Shown here: in pieces, positions 34,432-42,635 of the stretch | Numbering within the stretch: position 1 is the first letter of the stretch | Layout: the number at the start of each line of letters is the position of its first letter | From: Marinobacter sp. SS21 | Lineage (GTDB): Bacteria; Pseudomonadota; Gammaproteobacteria; Pseudomonadales; Oleiphilaceae | Length of the DNA: 64,000 nt | Assembly: GCF_028369065.1 (NCBI RefSeq) | Contig: NZ_JAQNDA010000006.1 | Span: forward strand, 186,001 to 250,000 | Reading direction: 5' to 3' | Translations under genes and position numbers: made by a program | Notes under the pieces: generated by a model | What the model was told of the DNA's origin: nothing | What the model saw: only the letters and a program-made list of their open reading frames with translations | Databases searched by the model: none

Positions 34432-35631
34432 ATGGCCAGTGGAATCAAAGATAAAGTCGTTATCCTCGGAATGGGCTGCAGCCGGTTCGGCGAGCGCTGG
34501 GACGCCAGCCCCGCCGACCTGATGAGCGAAGCCTTCGAGGAATGCATCGCCGATGCCGGCATCGGCAAGGACCGCATCGAGGCGGCCTGGTTTGGCGCCG
34601 GTATCGACGCCTTCAACGTTGGCCCCTCCGCGCTGCCGCTGTCGGTGGCCCTGCGGCTGCCCAACATCCCGGTGACCAAGGTGGAGAACATGTGCGCCAC
34701 CGGCACCGAGGCCTTCCGTGGCGCGGTTTACGCCGTCGCTTCCGGCGCCTGCGACATCGCCCTCGCGCTGGGAGTGGAGAAACTCAAGGACGTCGGCTAC
34801 GGCGGCCTGCCCCAGCGTACCCGGGGCGTGGAGAATGACATGTACTGGCCCAATCTGTCGGCACCGGGCTCCTTCGCCCAGCTGGCGTCCGGCTATCGCG
34901 CCAAGCACGGGGTCGACAAGGGCGACCTGAAACGGGCCATGGCCCATATTTCGGTGAAGAGTCATGCCAACGGCGCCAAGAACCCCAAGGCGCACCTGCG
35001 GCGGGAAATCACCGAAGAGCAGGCCATGAACGCGCCCTATATCGCCGAACCCATCGGCCTGTTTGACTGCTGTGGCGTCAGCGATGGCTCCGCCTGTGCC
35101 ATCGTCACCACGCCGGAAATCGCCCGGCAGCTGGGCAAGAGCGACCTGGTGTCGGTGAAGGCGCTGCAGCTGGCGGCCTCCAACGGCAACGAAGCCAGCT
35201 TTGGCGACTGGGACGGATCCTACCTCAAGACCACCCGCATCGCCGCCCAGCGCGCCTACAACGAGGCGGGTATCAAGCACCCGCGGGCCGAGATCAGCAT
35301 GACCGAGGTGCACGACTGCTTCTCGATCACCGAGCTGGTCACCATGGAAGACCTGCAGCTGGCGGACGAAGGTCAGGCGGTGCGGGACGTGCTCAACGGC
35401 GATTTCGACGCCGGCGGCCGTATTCCCTGCCAGATCGACGGCGGCCTCAAATGTTTCGGCCACCCCATCGGCGCCTCCGGCCTGCGGATGATCTACGAGA
35501 ACTACCTGCAGTTCCTGGGCCGGGCGGGGGATCGCCAGATGGCAGACCCGAGGCTGGCGCTCAATCACAACCTGGGCGGCTTCCCGCACCAGAACATCTG
35601 CAGTATTTCCATCATCGGTCGCTACGAGTAG
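34432..35631 (+). CDS. SCP2-type thiolase
   Basis: The 399-residue enzyme cleaves 3-oxoacyl-CoA with CoA to a shortened acyl-CoA plus acetyl-CoA (or propionyl-CoA). The nucleophile is C88 in VENMCATGTEAFR. Further motifs are EVHDCFSITELVTMEDLQL and GGLKCFGHPIGASGLRM. The ending HNLGGFPHQN replaces the CxGGG of ordinary thiolases, which places it in the SCP2/archaeal-like branch. Such thiolases act on bulky or branched substrates and often bind DUF35 partners, and the preceding gene encodes one. Confidence 0.9.
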   Translation: MASGIKDKVVILGMGCSRFGERWDASPADLMSEAFEECIADAGIGKDRIEAAWFGAGIDAFNVGPSALPLSVALRLPNIPVTKVENMCATGTEAFRGAVYAVASGACDIALALGVEKLKDVGYGGLPQRTRGVENDMYWPNLSAPGSFAQLASGYRAKHGVDKGDLKRAMAHISVKSHANGAKNPKAHLRREITEEQAMNAPYIAEPIGLFDCCGVSDGSACAIVTTPEIARQLGKSDLVSVKALQLAASNGNEASFGDWDGSYLKTTRIAAQRAYNEAGIKHPRAEISMTEVHDCFSITELVTMEDLQLADEGQAVRDVLNGDFDAGGRIPCQIDGGLKCFGHPIGASGLRMIYENYLQFLGRAGDRQMADPRLALNHNLGGFPHQNICSISIIGRYE

Positions 35632-35691
35632 CGGGCCGGGGCGGCGGCCGATCGGGCGCCGCCCACAGCTTGGACAAAGGATAGCGGAATC

Positions 35692-37404
35692 ATGACTGTC
35701 AATACTCTCGCCCAGCCGGTCACCGCGGCTGAAGTCAACGATCTCGAGGTGGCGCTGGGCTGTCTGGGCCAGGCCCGCACGCTGGTGGACCAGGCGCTGA
35801 GCCGGTTGCATCGGCGCTGTCTGGCACACGGGCGCCTGAGCGCCGGCCTGCTCGACGAGCATCAGCTGGTCTGTTACGAATTGGCGTTCTGCGTCGCTGA
35901 GCTCTCCGCCGCGGAGTCGGTGTGCCGTTACGCCGCCGATGCCGGTGCTCAGGATGAGCTGGCGATAGAGGTAGCGCTGGTCTTCACCGCCGACGCGCTC
36001 AATTCGGTCGGTCAGCGCCTGCTGAGCCGGGCCGCGGATCTGGAGCTGGGTCGTGACCGGGTCAACGGCTGTTTTGCCCGGCCCGACATGGTGCGCTTGC
36101 TGGACGGTTGGGGCAGCGCCGACAGCCTGGCAGCCATCGGTGACCGGCTGCGGGAGCGGGGCAACGGTTACTTGCCGGCCCTGCTGGGCGACGACAAGGA
36201 TCTGGTGCGGGCAACCTTCGCCCGCTTCGGTGACGACGTGGTGCGGCCGCAGGCGGAGACCATCCACCGCGAGGATCTGGATATCCCGGACTCCATCCTG
36301 GCGCCGGCCAGGGAACTGGGTTGCTTCGGTATCAGCATTCCCGAGCGTTTCGGTGGGCTGCAGCCGGACGATCACGCCGACAGCCTGGGCATGATCGTGG
36401 TGACCGAGGAGCTGTCCCGGGCCTCGCTGGGGGCCGCCGGCAGTCTGATCACCCGCCCCGAGATCGCCGCCAAGGCGTTGCTCACCGGCGGCACCGAGGC
36501 CCAGCAGCAAACCTGGCTGCCTCGGCTGGCAGCCGGCGACCCGCTGTGCGCCATCGCCATCACCGAACCCAACTACGGCTCCGATGTGGCCTCCCTGGGC
36601 CTGCGGGCTACGCCCACCGAGGGTGGCTGGCTGCTCAACGGCAGCAAGACCTGGTGCACCTTTGCCGGCAAGGCCGGGCTGCTGGTGACCATGGCCCGCA
36701 CCGAGCCGGACCCGGCGCTCGGGCACAAGGGCCTGAGCCTGTTCCTGGTGGAGAAGCCGGCCGCCGAAGGCCACCGCTTCAGCCACACCCAGCCGGGCGG
36801 CGGCACCGTGTCCGGCAAGGCCATTGCCACCCTGGGCTATCGCGGCATGCACTCCTTCGATGTCTTCTTCGAGGACTACTTCGTGCCTGCGGACAACCTG
36901 ATCGGTGGTGACGCCGGCCGGGGCAAGGGCTTCTACTTCACCATGGCTGGCTTTGCCGGCGGTCGCATCCAAACCGCCGCCCGTGCCACCGGCGTGATGC
37001 AGGCGGCGTTCGATCAGGCCCTAAGCTACGCCGGCGAACGCCAAGTGTTCGGCCAGGCGGTGGGCAGCTACCAGCTCACCCGTATCAAGCTGGCCAGAAT
37101 GTTCGCCACTCTGACGGCGGCGAGGCAGTTCAGCTATGCGGTGGCCCGCCAGATGGACCAGGGCGACGGCCAGATGGAGGCAAGCCTGGTCAAACTGTTC
37201 GCCTGCCGGGCCGCGGAATGGGTCACCCGGGAGGCCATGCAGATTCATGGTGGCATGGGCTATGCGGAGGAGAGTGCCGTCAGCCGCTACTTCGCCGACG
37301 CCCGGGTGCTGTCGATCTTCGAGGGCGCCGAGGAAACCCTGGCGCTGAAAGTCATTGCCCGCGAACTGGTGGCCCGTGCGGGCCGGAATGCCGGCGACGA
37401 ATGA
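35692..37404 (+). CDS. mcd: (2S)-Methylsuccinyl-CoA dehydrogenase
   Basis: At 570 residues this acyl-CoA dehydrogenase is far longer than the usual 380-390; an N-terminal helical extension (about 1-155) is the hallmark of methylsuccinyl-CoA dehydrogenases of the ethylmalonyl-CoA pathway. After the extension come LPALLGDDKDLVRATFARF, DIPDSILAPARELGCFGIS and IAITEPNYGSDVASL, phrases I recognise from that group. The catalytic Glu is in FEGAEETLAL (about 544). It oxidises methylsuccinyl-CoA to mesaconyl-C1-CoA. The matching transferase, hydratase and lyase are all in this window, while crotonyl-CoA carboxylase and ethylmalonyl-CoA mutase are not. Confidence 0.85.
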   Translation: MTVNTLAQPVTAAEVNDLEVALGCLGQARTLVDQALSRLHRRCLAHGRLSAGLLDEHQLVCYELAFCVAELSAAESVCRYAADAGAQDELAIEVALVFTADALNSVGQRLLSRAADLELGRDRVNGCFARPDMVRLLDGWGSADSLAAIGDRLRERGNGYLPALLGDDKDLVRATFARFGDDVVRPQAETIHREDLDIPDSILAPARELGCFGISIPERFGGLQPDDHADSLGMIVVTEELSRASLGAAGSLITRPEIAAKALLTGGTEAQQQTWLPRLAAGDPLCAIAITEPNYGSDVASLGLRATPTEGGWLLNGSKTWCTFAGKAGLLVTMARTEPDPALGHKGLSLFLVEKPAAEGHRFSHTQPGGGTVSGKAIATLGYRGMHSFDVFFEDYFVPADNLIGGDAGRGKGFYFTMAGFAGGRIQTAARATGVMQAAFDQALSYAGERQVFGQAVGSYQLTRIKLARMFATLTAARQFSYAVARQMDQGDGQMEASLVKLFACRAAEWVTREAMQIHGGMGYAEESAVSRYFADARVLSIFEGAEETLALKVIARELVARAGRNAGDE

Positions 37405-37473
37405 GTACCAACGGTGGTGGCAACCAGCCCACTGCAGAACCGATGCAAGCAACAACAATTCTTGGAGAACGTT

Positions 37474-38394
37474 ATGAGCACGAAAAAACTGTTGGACGGA
37501 AAAGTCTTTGTGATTACCGGCGCTGGCCGGGGCATTGGCCGCGCCACCGCGATGATGCTGGCGGAGCACGGTGCCAAGGTGGTAGTCAACGATATCGGTG
37601 GCGCCGCCGATGGTTCCGGTAACAGCCAGGGCCCGGCCGACGAGGTGGTGGCGGAGATCCGCAACGCCGGCGGTGAGGCGGTCAGCTCCTACGCCAGCGT
37701 TACCGAGTGGGAGGGTGGCCAGCAGATCATCCAGACCGCCATCGACAGCTTCGGCCGCATCGACGGTGTCATCAACAACGCCGGTAACCTGCGGGACTGC
37801 ATCTTCCACAAGATGACCGAGGCCGACTTCGATTCGGTGCTGGCGGTGCACCTGAAGGGCAGCTTCAACGTCAGCCGTGCCGCCGCCCCCCACTTCCGTG
37901 AGCAGGGCAGTGGCACCTTCGTCAACATGACCTCCACCTCCGGTCTGATCGGCAACTTCGGCCAGGCCAACTACGCCGCCGCCAAGCTCGGCATCGTCGG
38001 CCTGTCCAAGTCGATGGCGCTGGACATGCAGCGTTTCGGGGTGACCTCCAACTGCATCGCGCCCTTCGCCTGGAGCCGGCTGATTGGCACCATCCCGGCC
38101 GACACCGAGGAGGAGAAGGCACGGGTCGCCCGCATTCAGCAGATGACCCCGGACAAGATCGCCACCCTGGCGGTGACCCTGTGCAGCGACGACGCCAAGC
38201 ACGTCACCGGCCAGATCTTCGGGGTGCGCAACAACGAGATCTTCCTGTTCAGCCAGCCGCGTCCGATCCGCTCGGCCCACACCGCCGAGGGCTGGACCCC
38301 GGAAACCGTGCTCAGTCGGGTGATCCCGGCCTTCGAGCAGGATTTCTTTGCCCTTGAGCGCTCGGGCGACGTCTTCAGCTGGGACCCGTTCTGA
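37474..38394 (+). CDS. MFE-2-like (3R)-hydroxyacyl-CoA dehydrogenase (SDR)
   Basis: The ATG at 37474 has GGAG at seven bases; an open extension to 37414 is unsupported. The 306-residue short-chain dehydrogenase has TGAGRGIGRAT for NAD, NNAGNLRD, and the catalytic Y167-K171 in NYAAAKLG. VVNDIGGAADGSG and SGLIGNFGQANYAAAKLG match the dehydrogenase domain of peroxisomal multifunctional enzyme 2. It would oxidise the hydroxyacyl-CoA made by the next gene's hydratase. The long tail beyond the SDR core (about 240-306) is also as in MFE-2-like enzymes. Confidence 0.88.
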   Translation: MSTKKLLDGKVFVITGAGRGIGRATAMMLAEHGAKVVVNDIGGAADGSGNSQGPADEVVAEIRNAGGEAVSSYASVTEWEGGQQIIQTAIDSFGRIDGVINNAGNLRDCIFHKMTEADFDSVLAVHLKGSFNVSRAAAPHFREQGSGTFVNMTSTSGLIGNFGQANYAAAKLGIVGLSKSMALDMQRFGVTSNCIAPFAWSRLIGTIPADTEEEKARVARIQQMTPDKIATLAVTLCSDDAKHVTGQIFGVRNNEIFLFSQPRPIRSAHTAEGWTPETVLSRVIPAFEQDFFALERSGDVFSWDPF

Positions 38395-38468
38395 TCCCCT
38401 GACGACGATTCCGGCCTCGACACCGGGGCCGGAGACCACTGCGCGAACATCGGAACAGGAGAGCCACC

Positions 38469-39326
38469 GTGACCATTAATTATCAGCAGTTGCTGAACCG
38501 CAAGTTTGAACCCATCGAACACCACTACAGCGAGAAGGATTCGATGCTGTATGCCCTCGGCGTGGGCCTGGGCATCGATCCGCTGGACGAGGACTGTCTG
38601 CCGTTCGTCTACGAGGATGGCCTGAAGGCCTTTCCCAGCATGGCCGTGGTGTTGGCCTATCCCGGCTTCTGGGCCAAAGAACCGGACACCGGCATCGACT
38701 GGGTCAAATTGTTGCATGCCGGCCAGGAGGTGATCCTGCACAAGCCGTTGCCGGCCACCGGCCGGGTGGAAGCGACCACCCGCATCACCGACATTGTCGA
38801 CAAGGGCGAAGGCAAGGGCGCCCTGATCATCTCCGAACGGGTGGTGCGAGACCAGGACAGCGGTGAAGCGCTGTGTACCCTGATTACCACTGCCATGGCC
38901 CGGGGCGATGGCGGCTTTGGAGGTCCCGCCGTGGCCTCGCCGAAACCGGACCCGATTCCCGAGCGCGAGCCGGATCTGCTCTGCGATCTGCCTACCCTGG
39001 CCCAGGCGGCGCTGATCTACCGCCTGTCCGGCGACTTCAACCCGTTGCACGCCTCGCCGGCGGTGGCGCGGGATGCCGGCTTCAAGGCGCCGATCCTGCA
39101 CGGCCTGTGCACGTTCGGTGTGGCCACCCATGCCCTGCTGAAGACCCTGTGCGACTACGACCCGACGCGGCTGCAGCGGCTGCGGGTGCGATTCTCGTCG
39201 CCGGTCTATCCGGGCGAAACCATCCGCACCGAAATCTGGCGCAACGGCAACGAGGTGGCGTTCCGCTGCCGTGTTGTGGAACGGGATGTGGTGGTGATCA
39301 ACAACGGTTACGCCGAGGTCGGCTAA
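38469..39326 (+). CDS. MFE-2-like MaoC enoyl-CoA hydratase 2
   Basis: The GTG start gives 285 residues forming a double hot-dog. The C-terminal half has the hydratase 2 motif SGDFNPLHASPAVARDAGF with catalytic D189 and H194, and APILHGLCTFG. It resembles the hydratase domain of peroxisomal MFE-2 and gives (3R)-hydroxyacyl-CoA. Together with the SDR just upstream it rebuilds the two activities of MFE-2 as separate proteins. The gene lies 13 bases before mct. Confidence 0.9.
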   Translation: MTINYQQLLNRKFEPIEHHYSEKDSMLYALGVGLGIDPLDEDCLPFVYEDGLKAFPSMAVVLAYPGFWAKEPDTGIDWVKLLHAGQEVILHKPLPATGRVEATTRITDIVDKGEGKGALIISERVVRDQDSGEALCTLITTAMARGDGGFGGPAVASPKPDPIPEREPDLLCDLPTLAQAALIYRLSGDFNPLHASPAVARDAGFKAPILHGLCTFGVATHALLKTLCDYDPTRLQRLRVRFSSPVYPGETIRTEIWRNGNEVAFRCRVVERDVVVINNGYAEVG

Positions 39327-39339
39327 ACGGGAGAAGGCT

Positions 39340-40569
39340 ATGCAGAATCTGTTATCGGGCCTGCGGGTGGTGGAAGGCAGCGCCTTCGTCGCCGCACCGT
39401 CCGGCGGCATGACCCTGGCGCAGCTGGGAGCCGACGTGATCCGTTTCGACCCCATCGGTGGCGGCATCGATTACCGCCGCTGGCCGGTGACCGACGCTGA
39501 CCACAGCCTGTACTGGCACAGCCTCAATAAGGGCAAGCGGTCGATCGCGGTGGATATCCGCCGGCCGGAGGGGCAGGAGTTGCTGAGCCGGCTGATCACC
39601 GCACCGGGCCCGCAGAACGGGCTGTTCCTGACCAATTTCCCGGCCAAGGGTTGGTTGGATTACGAGCGGCTGAAGGCGCTGCGGGAAGACCTGATCTACC
39701 TCAACCTGACCGGTGACCGCCACGGCGGCAGCGCCCTGGACTACACCGTCAACTGTCGGGTGGGGTTCCCGTCGTTGACCCGGCGGGCCGGCGAACCGGA
39801 CGCGGGCCCGCTGAACAACCCGCTGCCGGCCTGGGACGTAATCACCGGCCAGCAGATCGCGCTGGGCCTGCTGGCGGCGGAACGTCACCGCGGCCGCACC
39901 GGCCATGGCCAGTTGGTGAAAATTGCCCTGGCGGATGTGGCTTGGGCCACCCTGGGCAATCTTGGCTACGTCGCCGAGGCGATGATCAACGATCACCAGC
40001 GTGAGGCCGTGGGCAATCACATCTACGGCAGCTACGGCCATGACTTCCAGTGCGCCGATGGCGAGCGGGTGATGATTGTTGGCGTCAGCGGCAATCAGTG
40101 GCGCGCGATCCTGACGGTCACTGGCACCGAGCGGCGCATGGCCGAGTTGGCCCAGCGCCTTGGGCTGGATTTCAGCAACGAGGGTGACCGCTACCGGGGC
40201 CGGGACCAGATCACCGAGGTGTTACAACCCTGGTTCGGTGCCCGCACCTTTGACCAGGTTCGCGCCAGTCTGGATGGTGGCGGGGTGTGCTGGGGCAAGT
40301 ACCAGACCGTGCACGAGGCGGTGACCGGCGATCCCGAATGTTCGCTGGATAACCCGCTGTTCGATCTGGTGGAGCAGCCCGGTATCGGTCGCTACCTGAT
40401 GCCGGACCACCCATTGCGGTTCACCTCGGTGGCGCGGGAGCCGGTACGGCGGGCACCGGTGCTGGGGGAGCACACCGAAGAGATTCTGGCGGATTGCCTG
40501 AATCTGGACAGTCACCAGATTGGCCGGCTGTTCGATCAGGGCATTGTCGCCAGCAACCAGGAAATCTGA
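39340..40569 (+). CDS. mct: Mesaconyl-CoA C1-C4 CoA-transferase (2-methylfumaryl-CoA isomerase)
   Basis: The 409-residue CaiB/BaiF protein closely follows the Chloroflexus enzyme that moves CoA within mesaconate: GLRVVEGSAFVAAPSGGMTL, then GADVIRFDPIGGGIDYRRWP, LFLTNFPAKGWL, PLPAWDVITGQQIALGLLAA (catalytic D166) and VEQPGIGRYLMP. It converts mesaconyl-C1-CoA to mesaconyl-C4-CoA without a free acid. In the window it links Mcd (upstream) to the C4-CoA hydratase and citramalyl-CoA lyase at 30000-31780. This is one of the most specific assignments here. Confidence 0.86.
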   Translation: MQNLLSGLRVVEGSAFVAAPSGGMTLAQLGADVIRFDPIGGGIDYRRWPVTDADHSLYWHSLNKGKRSIAVDIRRPEGQELLSRLITAPGPQNGLFLTNFPAKGWLDYERLKALREDLIYLNLTGDRHGGSALDYTVNCRVGFPSLTRRAGEPDAGPLNNPLPAWDVITGQQIALGLLAAERHRGRTGHGQLVKIALADVAWATLGNLGYVAEAMINDHQREAVGNHIYGSYGHDFQCADGERVMIVGVSGNQWRAILTVTGTERRMAELAQRLGLDFSNEGDRYRGRDQITEVLQPWFGARTFDQVRASLDGGGVCWGKYQTVHEAVTGDPECSLDNPLFDLVEQPGIGRYLMPDHPLRFTSVAREPVRRAPVLGEHTEEILADCLNLDSHQIGRLFDQGIVASNQEI

Positions 40570-40618
40570 CCCCGCACCGGCCGGGGCGGCGAGCGGAACC
40601 ATCAGGCGGGAGTGAGCT

Positions 40619-41749
40619 ATGGGGCCTTTACAGGGCATTCGAGTGATAGAACTGGCAGGCATCGGCCCGGGGCCGTTTTGCGGCATGATGCTGGCCGACC
40701 TGGGCGCGGAGGTGATCTGCGTCGAGCGGGTGGGCACCGAGGTGGCGCAGCCGGAAGTGGATTGCAGTCGTCGTGGCAAACGCTCCATCGCCCTCAACCT
40801 CAAGACCGAGGCCGGGCTAGGCGCACTGCTGAGTCTGGTGGAGGGTGCGGATGTGCTGCTGGAAGGCTTTCGCCCCGGAGTGGCGGAAAAGCTGGGCGTC
40901 GGCCCGGAGCCCTGTCTGGCGCGCAATCCCCGCCTGGTCTACGGCCGCATGACCGGCTGGGGCCAGAGCGGGCCGCTGGCCCAGGCCGCCGGTCACGACA
41001 TCAACTACATCTCGCTGACCGGCGCGCTCCACGCCATCGGCCGCAAGGGTGAGAAGCCGGTGCCGCCACTGAACCTGGTGGGGGATTTTGGCGGTGGCGG
41101 CATGATGCTGGCTTTTGGCATCGCCTGTGCCCTGGTGGAGCGGCAGAGCTCCGGCAAGGGGCAGGTGATCGACGCCGCCATGACCGATGGCTCGGCCGTG
41201 CTGATGTCGATGTTTCACACTGCGCTGGCGCGGGGCAGCCATACCCTGGAACGGGGGGCGAACCGGCTCGATTCCGGTGCCCATTTCTATGACGTTTACG
41301 AAACCCGGGACGGCAAGTACATCTCGCTGGGTTCCATCGAGCCTCAGTTCTACGCCCAGCTCATCGAGGTGGCCGGTCTGTCGCCGGAGCGGTTTGCCGA
41401 CCAGCTGGACCGAGCCAAGTGGCCGGAGCTCAGCGAGGCCCTGGCAGACGTGATCCGTCAGAAGACCCGGGATCAGTGGTGTGAGCTGATGGAGGGCACC
41501 GACATCTGCTTTGCGCCGGTGCTCGATATGCAAGAGGCCCAACATCATCCCCACAATGTCGCCCGGGGTACGTACGTCGAGCTGGGGGGCATTCGGCAAC
41601 CGGCCCCGGCGCCGCGATTCAGCCGTACCGAGGCCGGGGTGGCGTTTGCCGGTCGCCCGTACGGCGCCGATACCGAGGCGGTACTGCAGGCGATCGGCTA
41701 CTCCGAGCAGGCAATCGCGCACATGCGAGCCGAGCGGGCCTGTGGCTAA
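40619..41749 (+). CDS. Alpha-methylacyl-CoA racemase
   Basis: The 376-residue CaiB/BaiF protein has the racemase pair H126 (GHDINYISLTGALHAIGR) and D156 (LNLVGDFGGGGMM) at exactly the positions of the well-studied Mycobacterium MCR. IELAGIGPGPFCGMMLADLG and IEPQFYAQLIEVAGL fit too. It interconverts (2R)- and (2S)-methylacyl-CoA, which acyl-CoA dehydrogenases need because they accept only the S form. Its presence is strong evidence that the substrate of the island carries an alpha-methyl branch at some stage. Confidence 0.9.
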   Translation: MGPLQGIRVIELAGIGPGPFCGMMLADLGAEVICVERVGTEVAQPEVDCSRRGKRSIALNLKTEAGLGALLSLVEGADVLLEGFRPGVAEKLGVGPEPCLARNPRLVYGRMTGWGQSGPLAQAAGHDINYISLTGALHAIGRKGEKPVPPLNLVGDFGGGGMMLAFGIACALVERQSSGKGQVIDAAMTDGSAVLMSMFHTALARGSHTLERGANRLDSGAHFYDVYETRDGKYISLGSIEPQFYAQLIEVAGLSPERFADQLDRAKWPELSEALADVIRQKTRDQWCELMEGTDICFAPVLDMQEAQHHPHNVARGTYVELGGIRQPAPAPRFSRTEAGVAFAGRPYGADTEAVLQAIGYSEQAIAHMRAERACG

Positions 41750-41794
41750 AACCACACACCAATCATTAGCAAGCCAGTTGAGAGAACAACAACC

Positions 41795-42589
41795 ATGAGC
41801 CAGTTATTGTACGAAGTGGAAAACGGCGTAGCCTACCTGACCATGAACCGGCCGGAGGCGCGCAACGCCCTGTCCCTGGATATGCGCACCGAGCTGTGCC
41901 AGCGGCTGGAGCAGCTGGAGGCCGATGACTCGGTGCGTTGCGTGGTGCTGCGTGGCGCTGGTGAACATTTCCTGGCGGGCGGGGACGTGCGCGCGTTTAT
42001 GGAGTTTACCCAACTGACGGCGGAGGAGCGGCGCCGCACCTTCACCCACCGCATCCACCAACTGCACCTGATCATGTTCGCCATGCGGCGGTTGGCCAAG
42101 CCGGTGATCGCCAGCGTGCAGGGCGCGGCTGCCGGTGCCGGGGTCAGCCTGGCTCTGTGCTGCGACCTGGTGATTGCCGCCGAGGACGCTTTCTTTACCT
42201 TGGCCTACTCGAAAATTGGCGCCAGTCCGGACGGCTCCGCCTCCTATTACCTGCCGCGGGTGGTGGGCGCGAAAAAGGCCATGGAAATGGCCCTGCTGGC
42301 GGATCGTTACAGTGCCAGCGAGGCCCGGGAACTGGGCATGATCAACTGGGTGGTGCCGAACGCGGAACTCAAGGCGCGCACCCGGGAACTGGCGGAACGG
42401 CTCGCCCGTGGACCGACCCGGGCCTTTGCCAATACCAAGCGACTGCTCCAGCAATCCCTCAACACCCCGCTGGAGGCACAGCTCCAGGCCGAGGCGGAAC
42501 TGTTCGGCGACAGCGCCACCAGCGATGACTGGGTCGAAGGGGTGCGGGCGTTCAATGAGAAGCGGACCCCCGAATTCAACGGGCACTAA
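41795..42589 (+). CDS. Enoyl-CoA hydratase/isomerase family protein, probably an isomerase
   Basis: The 264-residue crotonase-fold protein has the oxyanion motifs HFLAGGDVRAF and GAAAGAGVSLALCCDLV. Both Glu of classical hydratases are replaced (GVSLAL, FTLAYSKIG). An Asp follows in GASPDGSASYYLPR, where PaaG and delta3-delta2-enoyl-CoA isomerases keep their acid. So a double-bond shift is more likely than hydration. It lies 45 bases behind the racemase and before the ligase gene. Role in the pathway unclear. Confidence 0.85.
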   Translation: MSQLLYEVENGVAYLTMNRPEARNALSLDMRTELCQRLEQLEADDSVRCVVLRGAGEHFLAGGDVRAFMEFTQLTAEERRRTFTHRIHQLHLIMFAMRRLAKPVIASVQGAAAGAGVSLALCCDLVIAAEDAFFTLAYSKIGASPDGSASYYLPRVVGAKKAMEMALLADRYSASEARELGMINWVVPNAELKARTRELAERLARGPTRAFANTKRLLQQSLNTPLEAQLQAEAELFGDSATSDDWVEGVRAFNEKRTPEFNGH

Positions 42590-42635
42590 CAACAAGAGTC
42601 TAACCTTACAGGTAGACCTCATAGGAGATAACACG

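Noticed and set aside
34225..36972. Open minus-strand frame of 915 codons
   Set aside because: It is antisense to the thiolase and mcd genes, whose motifs are clear. Its composition is Gly/Ala/Gln/His-rich without a fold, as expected from a high-GC shadow frame.
30000..40569. Ethylmalonyl-CoA pathway or 3-hydroxypropionate cycle for carbon assimilation
   Set aside because: Crotonyl-CoA carboxylase/reductase, ethylmalonyl-CoA mutase, malonyl-CoA reductase and propionyl-CoA synthase are absent. The transporter and porin fit catabolism better.
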